A stretch of DNA of 64,000 nt, taken from positions 434,001-498,000 of the forward strand of contig NZ_JANTHX010000004.1 in assembly GCF_024752305.1 (NCBI RefSeq). Reading direction: 5' to 3'. Numbering within the stretch: the stretch's first letter is position 1; each line of letters starts with the position of its first letter. Below are positions 47,529 to 56,796 of this stretch, in pieces. The notes beneath the pieces were generated by a model. It saw only the letters and a list, made by a program, of their open reading frames with translations. It was not told the DNA's origin and did no database searches. This stretch comes from Protaetiibacter mangrovi (GTDB lineage: Bacteria; Actinomycetota; Actinomycetes; Actinomycetales; Microbacteriaceae). The position numbers and the translations under genes were made by a program.

Positions 47529-47641
47529 GGGAGAACCACCTTCAACGCGAGGACGGGGACAGGCGGGGAGGCTAGCGGGGTACGTTCCGGGCGGTCAAGG
47601 GGGACGGATCTGTCTACGGTGTGTCGCGCTCGTGCCGGGGT

Positions 47642-47691
47642 TTCGTGCGAAATGGTCGCTTCGCGGGCCTGACGCGACCATTTCGCACGAA
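47642..47691. repeat. Inverted-repeat element (18-bp perfect arms)
   Basis: TTCGTGCGAAATGGTCGC at 47,642-47,659 is the exact reverse complement of 47,674-47,691, with 14 nt between. It lies between the divergent 772-aa lipoprotein gene and folP2, 30 nt from the folP2 start. The remaining bases of the gap show only the folP2 -10 box. Confidence 0.7.
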
Positions 47692-47720
47692 TCCCGCGGC
47701 CCCCGCCTAGCATCGAGCGT

Positions 47721-48596
47721 GTGACCATCGAGAGCTCGCCCGTGCGCCGCATCGGCGCGCGCGAGTTCGACTTCTCGCGGCGGGTCGCCGTGATGGCGAT
47801 CGTCAACCGCACCCCGGATTCGTTCCACGACAAGGGGGCCACCTTCGCGCTCGAGAAAGCCGTGGATGCGGCGCTCGCGGCGGTCGCCGACGGGGCCGAC
47901 TGGGTCGACGTGGGCGGGGTCCCGTTCGGGCGCGGGCCGGTCGTCGAGCTCGCCGAGGAGCTCGAGCGCATCGTGCCGCTCGTCGCGCGCATCCGGGCGG
48001 CATCCGACGTGGTCATCTCGGTCGACACATTCAGCGGCGCAGTCGCCGCCGCCTCGCTCGCGGCCGGCGCCGATGTCGTCAACGACACCTCCGGGCTGTG
48101 GGACCCCGAGATGGCGCCCGCGGTCGCCTCGGCGGGCGGCCACCTCGTGCTGACGCACTCGCTCACGCCGCCGCGCACCCCGCATCCGTCGCCCCGCTAC
48201 GACGACGTCGTCGACACCGTCGTGGCGCATCTGCACGACCGGATCGAGACGGCGGTCGCGGCCGGGGTGCCGTTCGAGAACCTCATCGTCGACCCCGGGC
48301 ACGACCTCAACAAGAACACCCTCCACTCGCTCGAGCTCACGCGGCGCCTCGGCGAGATCGCCGCACTCGGGCCGCCGGTGCTGGTGGCGCTCTCGAACAA
48401 GGACTTCATCGGCGAGACCCTCGACCGCCCCCAGTACGAGCGGCTCGAGGGCTCGCTCGCCGCCGCGGTCGCGTCGATCCTGAACGGGGCCCGCATCGTG
48501 CGGGTGCACGACGTGCGGGCGAGCGTCGCGGCGGTGCGGATGACGGAGGCGATCCTCGGATGGCGGGAGCCCGCGTGGCTGAAGCACAACATGTGA
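47721..48596 (+). CDS. folP2: Dihydropteroate synthase-like protein FolP2
   Basis: A 291-aa TIM-barrel protein of the DHPS family. The N-terminal motif is MAIVNRTPDSFHDKGATF, the FolP2 variant, rather than the G-x-x-N-V-T-P-D-S-F-S-D-G of true DHPS. VDTFSGAVAAASLAAGADVV and FENLIVDPGHDLNKNT follow, with the sulfonamide-site region modified. Mycobacterial FolP2 lacks DHPS activity, so the reaction here is unknown. TAGCAT at 47,708-47,713 is 7 nt before the GTG, so the mRNA is probably leaderless. The RibD-like reductase gene overlaps its stop (GTGA). Confidence 0.88.
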   Translation: MTIESSPVRRIGAREFDFSRRVAVMAIVNRTPDSFHDKGATFALEKAVDAALAAVADGADWVDVGGVPFGRGPVVELAEELERIVPLVARIRAASDVVISVDTFSGAVAAASLAAGADVVNDTSGLWDPEMAPAVASAGGHLVLTHSLTPPRTPHPSPRYDDVVDTVVAHLHDRIETAVAAGVPFENLIVDPGHDLNKNTLHSLELTRRLGEIAALGPPVLVALSNKDFIGETLDRPQYERLEGSLAAAVASILNGARIVRVHDVRASVAAVRMTEAILGWREPAWLKHNM

Positions 48597-49321
48597 CGAT
48601 CGACCGGCTGTGGCCCGAGGCGGCCGCCGACCTCTCCGACGAGGCGCTCGTCGCGGAGCTGCGCGGCGTCGACCCCGTGCTGCGCGTCAACTTCGTGACC
48701 TCGGTCGACGGCGCCGCCACGCGCGACGGTCTCTCGGGCGGGCTCGGCGACGCGGCCGACCGCCGCTACTTCGAGCTGCTGCGTCGCGTCGCCGACGTCG
48801 TCGTGGTCGGCGCCGGCACGGTGCGCGCCGAGGGCTACGGCCCGCTGCGGGTGTCGGAGGCGTCGGTCGCCTGGCGCACGGCGAACGGGCTGACCCCGCA
48901 TCCGGTGTTCGCGATCGTGTCGGGCTCGCTCGACCTCGATCCGGGCGACCGCATCTTCGCGGACGCGCCGACGCGTCCGGTCGTCGTCACCACGGCCGGG
49001 CACTCGGTCGAGCGGTTCACCGACGTGGCCGACGTGATCGAGGCGGGCTCGGGCGACCGCATCGATCCGGATGCCGCGGTCGTCGCTCTGCACTCCCGCG
49101 GTCTCACGCGCATCCTGTGCGAGGGCGGGCCCAGCCTCTTCGGGGCGCTGCTGGCCGCCGATCTCGTCGACGAGCTGTGCGTGACGGTCGCCCCCACCCT
49201 CGAGGCCGGGGACGCGCGGCGCATCTCCGCGGGCGAGCTGCCCGAGCCGCGGTCGATGCGGCTCGCGCATGTGCTGCGCTCCGGCTCGACGCTGTTGCTG
49301 CGCTACGGGCGAGGAGGGTGA
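48593..49321 (+). CDS. Pyrimidine reductase-family protein (RibD C-terminal-like)
   Basis: A 242-aa DHFR-fold protein of the RibD C-terminal family. The N-terminus has LRVNFVTSVDGAATRDGLSG and VVVVGAGTVRAEGYGPL, the NADPH site of the fold. RILCEGGPSLFGALLAADLV and DELCVTVAPTL are the typical C-terminal motifs. It lacks a deaminase domain, so it is not a full riboflavin enzyme. The GTG overlaps the folP2 stop by four bases, giving coupled translation, and suggests a joint role in pterin or folate-like metabolism. The substrate is unknown. Confidence 0.82.
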   Translation: MTIDRLWPEAAADLSDEALVAELRGVDPVLRVNFVTSVDGAATRDGLSGGLGDAADRRYFELLRRVADVVVVGAGTVRAEGYGPLRVSEASVAWRTANGLTPHPVFAIVSGSLDLDPGDRIFADAPTRPVVVTTAGHSVERFTDVADVIEAGSGDRIDPDAAVVALHSRGLTRILCEGGPSLFGALLAADLVDELCVTVAPTLEAGDARRISAGELPEPRSMRLAHVLRSGSTLLLRYGRGG

Positions 49322-49322
49322 C

Positions 49323-49739
49323 ATGGCCGCCGGGATCATCACGACATCCGATCGGGAGCTCCGCGAGGTGCTCGCGGCGTCGACGCCCGAGGTGCGCGAG
49401 CTGACGCTCGCCGCGCGGCGGCTCATCCTCGACGTGCTGCCGCAGACCGTCGAGGTGGTGTGGCCCGCGCAGCGCAGCGCAGGTTACGGCACCGGGCCGA
49501 AGAAGAACAGCGAGCAGTTCGTGTGGCTGCTGCCGTTCGCGGCGCATCTCGCGATGGCGTTCCCCTACGGGGTGGAGCTGCCGGACCCGGCGGGGCTGCT
49601 CGGCGGCACCGGTGCGCGCATCCGGAACGTGCGGATCGCGACGGCGGAGGACCTCGCCCGGCCCGAGCTGCGGGCTCTGGTGGAGGCGGCGACCCGCCAT
49701 CGGGTGCCGCCGCCGCCCGCCGAGATCACGGTGCGGTAG
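49323..49739 (+). CDS. DUF1801-family protein
   Basis: A 138-aa protein with the DUF1801/YdhG-like fold. It contains LTLAARRLILDVLPQTVEVV, PKKNSEQFVWLLPFAAHLAM and RIRNVRIATAEDLARPELRA. No catalytic residues can be assigned and the function of the family is unknown. The ATG follows GAGGAGGGTGAC and is 1 nt after the stop of the reductase gene, so it is the third gene of the folP2 operon. It is convergent with the XPB helicase gene, whose stop is 9 nt away. Confidence 0.75.
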   Translation: MAAGIITTSDRELREVLAASTPEVRELTLAARRLILDVLPQTVEVVWPAQRSAGYGTGPKKNSEQFVWLLPFAAHLAMAFPYGVELPDPAGLLGGTGARIRNVRIATAEDLARPELRALVEAATRHRVPPPPAEITVR

Positions 49740-49748
49740 GGGGCCTGC

Positions 49749-51401
49749 TCAGGCGGCCAACTCGTGGGCGTCGAGGATCGTGTAGCTGTAGCCCTGCTCG
49801 GCGAGGAACCGCTGGCGGTTCTGGGCGAAGTCCTGGTCGACCGTGTCGCGCGCCACGAGGGTGTAGAAGTTCGCCGGCAGGCCGGACTCCTTCGGGCGCA
49901 GCAGGCGGCCGAGGCGCTGCGCCTCCTCCTGGCGCGAGCCGAAGGATCCCGACACCTGGATGGCGACCGTCGCCTCCGGCAGGTCGACCGAGAAGTTCGC
50001 CACCTTCGACACCACGAGCACCGGGGTCGTGCCGTCGCGGAACTCCTGGTACAGCCGCTCGCGATCGGCGATCGGGGTCGAGCCGGTCAGCTGCGGGGCG
50101 CCGAGCGCGTCGCTCAGCTCCTCGATCTGGTCGAGGTACTGCCCGATCACGAGGATGCGCTCGCCCGCGTGCTTCGCCACCAGCTCCTTCACCACGCCGA
50201 GCTTGGCCGGGGCGGTCGCGGCCAGGCGGTAGCGCTCGTCGTCGGCGCTCGCGGCGTACTCCAGCCGCTCCGACTGCGGCAGGTCGATCCGCACCTCGTA
50301 GCAGGAGGCGGGGGAGATGAACCCCTGCGCCTCGATCTCCTTCCAGGGGGCGTCGAAGCGCTTCGGCCCGATGAGGCTGAACACGTCCGACTCGCGGCCG
50401 TCCTCGCGCACGAGCGTCGCCGTGAGGCCGAGGCGGCGGCGCGCCTGCAGCTCGGCCGTCAGCTTGAAGACCGGCGCGGGAAGCAGGTGCACCTCGTCGT
50501 AGACGATGAGGCCCCAGTCGAGGGCGTCGAGCAGCGTCAGGTGCGCGTACTCGCCCTTCCGCTTCGCGGTGAGGATCTGGTAGGTCGCGATCGTGACCGG
50601 CTTGATCTCCTTGACCTGGCCGGAGTACTCGCCGATCTCGTCCTCGGTGAGGCTCGTGCGCTTGAGCAGCTCGGCCCGCCACTGCCGGGCCGACACGGTG
50701 TTGGTGACGAGGATGAGGGTGGTCGTGTCGGCGGCCGCCATCGCGCCCGCGCCGACGAGCGTCTTGCCGGCGCCGCAGGGCAGCACCACGACGCCCGAGC
50801 CGCCCGCGAAGAAGTTGTCGACCGCCTGCTGCTGGTAGGGGCGCAGCGTCCAGCCGTTCTCGACGAGCTCGATCTCGTGCGGGGTGCCGGGCGTGTAGCC
50901 GGCCTGGTCTTCGGCGGGCCAGCCGATCTTCAGCAGCTCCTGCTTGACCTGGCCGCGCGCCCACGGCTGCAGGGTCCACTCCGTCGAGCTGCGGCGGATG
51001 CCGAGGAACGGCCCCACCTTCGAGTTGCGGGTGATCTCGGCGAGCACCGCCGCATCCGTGGTGCGGATGACGAGGTCTCCACTCTGTCCATCGGGGCTGG
51101 CGTCGCGTGCGATCACGAGGCGGCCGTACCGACCGACCGTCTCCTCGATGTCGATCACGACCGACTGCGGCACCGGGAACTTGGCGTAGCGCTCGAGGGT
51201 CGCCAGCATCTGCGAGGCCTCGTGCCCGGCGGCGCGCGCGTTCCACAGGCCGAGCCGGGTGATGCGGTACGTGTGCACGTGCTCGGGAGCACGCTCGAGC
51301 TCGGCGAAGATCGCGAGCTCGTGCCGCGCCTCCTCGGCCTCCGGGTGTGCCACCTCGAGCAGCACCGTGCGGTCGCTCTGCACGATCAGCGGTCCGTTCA
51401 T
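49749..51401 (-). CDS. DNA repair helicase, XPB/Ssl2 family
   Basis: A 550-aa superfamily 2 helicase of the bacterial XPB type. An N-terminal damage-recognition-like domain is followed by motif Q/I WTLRPYQQQAVDNFFAGGSG and VVLPCGAGKT, motif II DEVH in LIVYDEVHLLP, motif III LGLTATLVREDG, motif V SKVANFSVDLPEA and motif VI SRQEEAQRLGRLLRPK. It unwinds DNA in a 3'-5' direction in characterised homologues. The next minus-strand gene upstream encodes a Helicase_C_3 protein that often accompanies it. The ATG follows TAGGCT at a 9-nt distance. Confidence 0.93.
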   Translation of the reverse strand: MNGPLIVQSDRTVLLEVAHPEAEEARHELAIFAELERAPEHVHTYRITRLGLWNARAAGHEASQMLATLERYAKFPVPQSVVIDIEETVGRYGRLVIARDASPDGQSGDLVIRTTDAAVLAEITRNSKVGPFLGIRRSSTEWTLQPWARGQVKQELLKIGWPAEDQAGYTPGTPHEIELVENGWTLRPYQQQAVDNFFAGGSGVVVLPCGAGKTLVGAGAMAAADTTTLILVTNTVSARQWRAELLKRTSLTEDEIGEYSGQVKEIKPVTIATYQILTAKRKGEYAHLTLLDALDWGLIVYDEVHLLPAPVFKLTAELQARRRLGLTATLVREDGRESDVFSLIGPKRFDAPWKEIEAQGFISPASCYEVRIDLPQSERLEYAASADDERYRLAATAPAKLGVVKELVAKHAGERILVIGQYLDQIEELSDALGAPQLTGSTPIADRERLYQEFRDGTTPVLVVSKVANFSVDLPEATVAIQVSGSFGSRQEEAQRLGRLLRPKESGLPANFYTLVARDTVDQDFAQNRQRFLAEQGYSYTILDAHELAA

Positions 51402-51453
51402 AACCGACCAAGCCTATCCGCGAGGGGCCGTGTATCGCTTGTCGGCCCAACCT

Positions 51454-51490
51454 CTGATCGAGTAGCCGCGAAGCGGCGTGTCGAAATCAG
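51454..51490. repeat. Palindromic repeat, TTTCGACACG...CTACTC family (copy 2)
   Basis: Reads CTGATCGAGTAGCCGC followed by GAAGCGGCGTGTCGAAATCAG. It is in the opposite orientation to copies 1 and 3, and with copy 3 it forms a head-to-head pair separated by 17 nt. Confidence 0.8.
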
Positions 51491-51507
51491 CCGCGAGTGT
51501 GCGGAAG

Positions 51508-51544
51508 CTGATTTCGACACGCGCCTTCGGCGCTACTCAATCAG
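51508..51544. repeat. Palindromic repeat, TTTCGACACG...CTACTC family (copy 3)
   Basis: Reads CTGATTTCGACACGCGCC followed by TTCGGCGCTACTCAATCAG. The inner arms GCGCC/GGCGC and outer CTGAT/ATCAG are perfect. It sits in the 156-nt gap between the helicase gene and the Helicase_C_3 gene, which contains nothing else recognised. Confidence 0.8.
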
Positions 51545-51557
51545 CGGGTGCGGCGCC

Positions 51558-53432
51558 TCAGGCGGGGGTGACGGCGACGATGTGCGAGAGCGGGAGGGTG
51601 CGCTCGATGTCGGCGCGGCGGTCGCGGGCGCGCAGCCGGCCGCCCGCGAGCGCGGCGGGCTCGAGCAGGTAGGGCACCTCGCTGCCGTCCGGCATCCGCA
51701 CGACGACGGTCACCTGCATCTTGCTCTTGATGGCGAGCTCCAGCTGACGCGCGTTCCACGCCGCGCCGCTCTCGACCGGCTGCTCGGCCGCGTTCGCCCG
51801 GATGCGCTCCACGATGCGCGCGGCCGGGTCGCCCGCGGCGTCGCGCGGCGCCTCCCGCGGCGGGGTGCGTCGCACGGCGCGGATCGCGCCCCCGGCGTCT
51901 TCGTACACCGCGGGATAGCGGGCGTCGACGAGCGACCAGTAGACCATCTCGGCGTCGAAGCGGCTGACCGCCTCGTGCTCGTCGGCGCGGCGCAGGGCCA
52001 GGGGCGCGAGGGCCTGATCGATGAGCAGCTGCCCGATGACGGTGGCGTCGTCGGCGCGCACGTAGGCGTGGGCGATCCCCGACGGGCCGCCGGTCGAGCC
52101 GTCGAGCGGCCCGACCCGCAGGCTGCCGAAGCGCCCGGCCGTGTCCGACAGCAGGTAGTCGAGCGGCTGCGGGATGCCGGTCAGCGAGATCTCCGAGAGC
52201 AGCGCGCGCAGCTGCTCGATCGTGGCGCCGTGGGTGAGCGCACGGGTCACCGACGCCGCCGTCACCCGGAAGCTCGACGCGATCCCGACGGACTCCACAT
52301 CCGCCACCTCGCGCAGCCGGGCGTCGACGTCGGCCGCGAGCGGTCCGGGCGCGATGATCGACAGATCGTGCTGGATGTAGACCTGACGCACGTCCGGCGG
52401 GAACAGCTCGGCGACGGCGGCACCGGCCGCATCCGGGCCCGCGCCCACCAGGGCGACGCCCGCGGTCGAGGGCACCGTGGCCTCGACGATGCCGAGCCGC
52501 TCGGCGGCCGCGATGACCGCCCGGGTGCGCTGCGCCAGCCAGTCGCCACCCGCCGGGTACAGCCAGGCGAGGTAGTCGAGCAGGCCCTGACCCCAGTGCG
52601 CTCCGGCGCGCGCCCGCAACTGCTCGCGCAGCTCGGCGGGCACGCGCGCGAGCCAGCCCGCGGCGAGCGCCGTCCAGCGCGCGGCGCGCGGCAGCTCCCG
52701 CCAGGCGTCGGCCTCCGGGGTCGCCCGCCAGGCGCCGTCGGTGGCGGTCAGGATGCCGGCCCCCTCGCCGATCGCGAGCAGCGTGTCGAGCTCGGCGTCG
52801 TCGTGGGCTCCCGTGGCGGCGAGCATGCGCCGCCAGTCGGGCAGGGCGACGCCGCCGCGCTGCAGCAGCCGCGCCGGCTCGCGCTCCACCGCCCCGACGA
52901 GCTCGCCGACGGCCGTGACCGCGGCGAAGGCGCGCTCCCCGGCCGCACGGTCGGCGCGCACGCGCGCCTCGCCGGCGACCGCCTCGAGCGCGGCGGGCGG
53001 ACCGGCGTCGAGCAGCTCGCCCGGTGACGGCAGACCGTGCGCGGGCCAGTCGCGCAGCACATCGCCGACCTGCTCGGGGACGAGGTAGCCGTCGCCGTCC
53101 TCGACGAGCAGCGCCAGGTCGACGAGCCGGACGAGGGCGGGATCCCGCACCTCGGGCGCCTGCCCGGTGCGGGCGGCGATCGCCGGGGCGTCCACCTGGC
53201 CGACGCCGTCGGCGAGCAGGACGGCTGCCGCGAGGGCCCCGAGCACCGAGCGGTCGAGGTGCACGAGCGCCGCCTGGATCGACGGCGCCTCGAGCAGCGC
53301 CTCAGCGAGGTCGAAGACGTCGCGGATGCCGGCCTCGCGCAGCGGACGCGCGCGCAGCAGCTCCGTCAGGGCATCATCCGGCAGCGCCCGCAGCCGAGCC
53401 GCGAGCGCCAGGGCCGAACTGCTACCGCTCAC
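51558..53432 (-). CDS. Helicase-associated (Helicase_C_3) DNA-binding protein
   Basis: A 624-aa protein of the Helicase_C_3 family (XPB/Ssl2-like helicase C-terminal domain). The N-terminal half is a run of winged-helix-like segments (ALTELLRARPLREAGIRDVF, GVGQVDAPAIAARTGQAPEV). The C-terminal half carries the conserved domain with VRQVYIQHDLSIIAPGPL and ISLTGIPQPLDYLLSDTAGR and ends with a small WYL-like segment. It lacks helicase motifs. Encoded beside XPB in many actinobacteria, it is a likely partner in DNA repair. Its GTG start overlaps the preceding gene by 11 nt. Confidence 0.85.
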   Translation of the reverse strand: MSGSSSALALAARLRALPDDALTELLRARPLREAGIRDVFDLAEALLEAPSIQAALVHLDRSVLGALAAAVLLADGVGQVDAPAIAARTGQAPEVRDPALVRLVDLALLVEDGDGYLVPEQVGDVLRDWPAHGLPSPGELLDAGPPAALEAVAGEARVRADRAAGERAFAAVTAVGELVGAVEREPARLLQRGGVALPDWRRMLAATGAHDDAELDTLLAIGEGAGILTATDGAWRATPEADAWRELPRAARWTALAAGWLARVPAELREQLRARAGAHWGQGLLDYLAWLYPAGGDWLAQRTRAVIAAAERLGIVEATVPSTAGVALVGAGPDAAGAAVAELFPPDVRQVYIQHDLSIIAPGPLAADVDARLREVADVESVGIASSFRVTAASVTRALTHGATIEQLRALLSEISLTGIPQPLDYLLSDTAGRFGSLRVGPLDGSTGGPSGIAHAYVRADDATVIGQLLIDQALAPLALRRADEHEAVSRFDAEMVYWSLVDARYPAVYEDAGGAIRAVRRTPPREAPRDAAGDPAARIVERIRANAAEQPVESGAAWNARQLELAIKSKMQVTVVVRMPDGSEVPYLLEPAALAGGRLRARDRRADIERTLPLSHIVAVTPA

Positions 53433-53685
53433 CGTCCCGGTCGAGCCGGCGCCGGCGCACGGTGCTCACGACGAGGAAGGCCACGATGAGCAGGAACGCG
53501 AGGGGGAGGCCGATGTAGCCGACCAGCACGAGGGCGGGCCAGATGCCGCCCGACATCTCCGCCCCGCTGGATGCCGCGATCATGGTCGCGACGATCGCGA
53601 TGATCGAGATGCCGACGATGGCGGCGATCATGGCGGCGAGCACGCGTTCGATACGATTGAGCGGGACGGGGGCGTTCTCGGGCAC
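53422..53685 (-). CDS. Small membrane protein (two helices)
   Basis: An 87-aa protein with hydrophobic segments at about residues 14-37 and 46-73, separated by a short loop, with a basic C-terminal tail (TVRRRRLDRDGER). Not recognised. TAGTGT at 53,692-53,697 on the minus strand is 6 nt before the GTG, the leaderless pattern. It overlaps the next minus-strand gene (Helicase_C_3 protein) by 11 nt and is divergent from the cold-shock gene. Confidence 0.65.
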   Translation of the reverse strand: MPENAPVPLNRIERVLAAMIAAIVGISIIAIVATMIAASSGAEMSGGIWPALVLVGYIGLPLAFLLIVAFLVVSTVRRRRLDRDGER

Positions 53686-53741
53686 GAGACAACACTATGC
53701 CCCGCATCCCCGCCCGAATGATCAGCGAGAGAGGCCCGCGC

Positions 53742-54122
53742 ATGCCGACCGGCAAGGTGAAGTTCTACGACGAGGAGAAGGGCTTCGGCTTCGTCACCTC
53801 CGACGACGGCCAGGAGGTCTTCCTGCACGCGTCGGCGCTCCCCGCCGGTGCCGTGGTGCGTGCGGGCACGCGACTCGAGTTCGGCATCGCCGACGGTCGC
53901 AAGGGCGCGCAGGCGCTCTCGGTGCGGGTGCTCGACGCCCCGCCGAGCCTCAGCAAGATCAACCGTCGCTCGGCCGACGACATGGCGATCGTCGTCGAGG
54001 ACCTCGTGAAGCTGCTCGACGGCATCGGCGCCGGCCTTCGTCGGGGGCGCTACCCCGACCGCGCGCACGGGGCCAAGATCGCCGCCGTGCTGCGCAAGGT
54101 CGCCGACGACCTGGACGCGTGA
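53742..54122 (+). CDS. cspB: Cold-shock protein with C-terminal extension
   Basis: A 126-aa protein. Residues 1-66 are a cold-shock OB fold (MPTGKVKFYDEEKGFGFVTS with RNP1, then VFLHASALP as RNP2). They are followed by a ~60-residue extension (LSKINRRSADDMAIVVEDLV, with a basic RRGRYPDRAHGAK segment) predicted to be helical. This longer form is common in actinobacteria and distinct from the 66-aa Csp at 39.2 kb. GAGAGAGG precedes the chosen ATG; an ATG at 53,697 would add 15 residues. It is followed 7 nt later by DUF3027. Confidence 0.9.
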   Translation: MPTGKVKFYDEEKGFGFVTSDDGQEVFLHASALPAGAVVRAGTRLEFGIADGRKGAQALSVRVLDAPPSLSKINRRSADDMAIVVEDLVKLLDGIGAGLRRGRYPDRAHGAKIAAVLRKVADDLDA

Positions 54123-54129
54123 GCGCCTC

Positions 54130-54723
54130 GTGACCGACGAGGAACGCGCCCGCATCGCCCGCGAGGCTCTGGCCGAGATCACCACGGAGGCATCGGTCGG
54201 CGAGCTCGTCTCGCAGGTCGCCGAGGGCGAGGGCGTCACCACGCTGTCGTTCGCCGCCACGATGCCCGGCTACCCGGGATGGCACTGGACGGTCAGCGTG
54301 GCCGAGCTGCCCGACGAGGGGCCGTCGGTGCTCGAGGCCGAGCTGCTGCCGGGCGACGGCGCCCTGCTCGCGCCCGACTGGGTGCCGTGGTCGGAGCGGC
54401 TCGAGGAGTACCGGGCGGCGCAGGCCGCGGCGGCCGCCGCGGGCGAGGAGGTCGACGAGGAGTTCGCCGAGCTCTCCGAGGGCGACGACGACACCGAGGG
54501 TGCCGACGCCGATGACGACGAGCTCGACGGGGACGACGACTTCGGGGTCGACCCCGACGACGGGATCGACTTCGAGCACCCCGAGTCAGCGGTGTTTGCG
54601 GCGGAAGCGGTGCACGTAGACGAGGGCGATGAGGCCGAGGCCGATGCCGATGAGGCAGGTCCACAGCCACCAGACGCGTCCGGACTCGACGAGGGGTCCG
54701 ACGACGACGAGCAGCCCGCCTAG
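54130..54723 (+). CDS. DUF3027 family protein
   Basis: A 197-aa actinobacterial protein. The conserved part is ARIAREALAEITTEASVGEL, then SFAATMPGYPGWHWTVSVAE and LLAPDWVPWSERLEEYRAAQ. A long acidic tail of Asp and Glu repeats follows (EGDDDTEGADADDDELDGDD). The last ~46 codons lie opposite the convergent DUF2530 gene and are probably read only because the reading frame stays open there. The GTG start lies 7 nt after the cold-shock gene, so the pair is likely cotranscribed. Its function is unknown. Confidence 0.8.
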   Translation: MTDEERARIAREALAEITTEASVGELVSQVAEGEGVTTLSFAATMPGYPGWHWTVSVAELPDEGPSVLEAELLPGDGALLAPDWVPWSERLEEYRAAQAAAAAAGEEVDEEFAELSEGDDDTEGADADDDELDGDDDFGVDPDDGIDFEHPESAVFAAEAVHVDEGDEAEADADEAGPQPPDASGLDEGSDDDEQPA

Positions 54724-54828
54724 CGCGAGCACCCAGAGCACCAAGCCCGCCAGGATCGCCGCGCGGTCGTCCGTGGGGACGGGCGCCGGATCCGGACGCC
54801 GCTCCTCATCCTTCAGCCAGAACCGCAT
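54586..54828 (-). CDS. DUF2530 small membrane protein
   Basis: An 80-aa protein of the DUF2530 family. A short charged N-terminus (PAPVPTDDRAAILAGLVLW) leads into two membrane helices, ~24-44 and ~50-68. The family motif GRVWWLWTCLIGIGLGLIAL is present, and the tail is basic (YVHRFRRKHR). It overlaps the 3' end of DUF3027 on the opposite strand by 138 bp. serC ends 16 nt further on the same strand side, and the family commonly occurs in this neighbourhood. Confidence 0.82.
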   Translation of the reverse strand: MRFWLKDEERRPDPAPVPTDDRAAILAGLVLWVLALGGLLVVVGPLVESGRVWWLWTCLIGIGLGLIALVYVHRFRRKHR

Positions 54829-54844
54829 GCCGCGAGCCTAGGGG

Positions 54845-55963
<1,119 letters not shown>

Positions 55964-56010
55964 CTATTGAGCCGCCGGGTAGGCTGAGACCGACGTGCAG
56001 GGAGGCCACG

Positions 56011-56703
56011 ATGACCGATCTCGTCGACACGACGGAGATGTACCTTCGGACCATCCTCGACCTCGAGGAGGAGGGGATCACGCCGCTGCGTGCGCGGATC
56101 TCGGAGCGCCTCGGGCACTCGGGCCCCACGGTGTCGCAGACCATCGGCCGCATGGAGCGCGACGGCCTCGTGGTCGTCGAAGGCGACCGTCATCTCGCCC
56201 TCACCACCGAGGGTCGCAGCCGTGCGATGCACGTCATGCGCAAGCACCGTCTCGCGGAGCGGTTGCTCGCCGACGTGATCGGACTCGACTGGGCGTTCGT
56301 CCACGACGAGGCCTGCCGCTGGGAGCACGTGATGAGCGAGCAGGTGGAGCGCCGCCTGCTCGAGCTGCTCGACCATCCGACCGAGTCGCCCTACGGCAAC
56401 CCGATCCCGGGGCTCGACGAGCTGGGCGACCGCCCGGCGGGCCGCTTCCTCGACGGGGTGGAGAGCATCGTGACGCGGGCGGGCTCCGCCGCGGGCGAGG
56501 TGACGGGTGTCATCCGTCGGCTCGGCGAGCCCGTGCAGTTCGAGCCCGAGCTGCTGACCCAGCTGCGCGACGCGGGCGTCGTGCCCGGTGCGACCGTCGC
56601 CCTGTCGGCCGCCGGCTCGTACGTCATCGTGCAGGTCGACGGCTTCGGTGAGGGTCTGGAACTGCCCGTCGAGGTCGCGTCGCACATCTACGTCGAGGCC
56701 TGA
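56011..56703 (+). CDS. DtxR/IdeR-family metal-dependent repressor
   Basis: A 230-aa regulator with three domains. The wHTH includes YLRTILDLEEEGITPLRARI and LGHSGPTVSQTIGRMERDGL. The dimerisation/metal-binding domain holds HRLAERLLADVIGLDWAFVH and ACRWEHVMSEQVERRLLEL. The C-terminal SH3-like FeoA domain includes VVPGATVALSAAGSYVIVQV. Ligands resembling Met10, Cys102, Glu105 and His106 of DtxR are visible in MYLR and ACRWEH. GGGAGG precedes the ATG. A DtxR-like box upstream of the HtaA gene is a candidate target. Confidence 0.92.
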   Translation: MTDLVDTTEMYLRTILDLEEEGITPLRARISERLGHSGPTVSQTIGRMERDGLVVVEGDRHLALTTEGRSRAMHVMRKHRLAERLLADVIGLDWAFVHDEACRWEHVMSEQVERRLLELLDHPTESPYGNPIPGLDELGDRPAGRFLDGVESIVTRAGSAAGEVTGVIRRLGEPVQFEPELLTQLRDAGVVPGATVALSAAGSYVIVQVDGFGEGLELPVEVASHIYVEA

Positions 56704-56796
56704 TCCGAACCCTCCCGGGGGCACGCGAACAGCGGATGTCCCCCGAACGGGGCACGTCGGTGTGATTTCCCAGGTGACCTCGCCTACACTCGGCAG

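Noticed and set aside
49764-53027. A 1087-codon plus-strand open frame.
   Set aside because: It lies opposite the XPB and Helicase_C_3 genes, is rich in Arg, Gly and His, and contains no recognisable domain. Long antisense frames are expected at this GC content.
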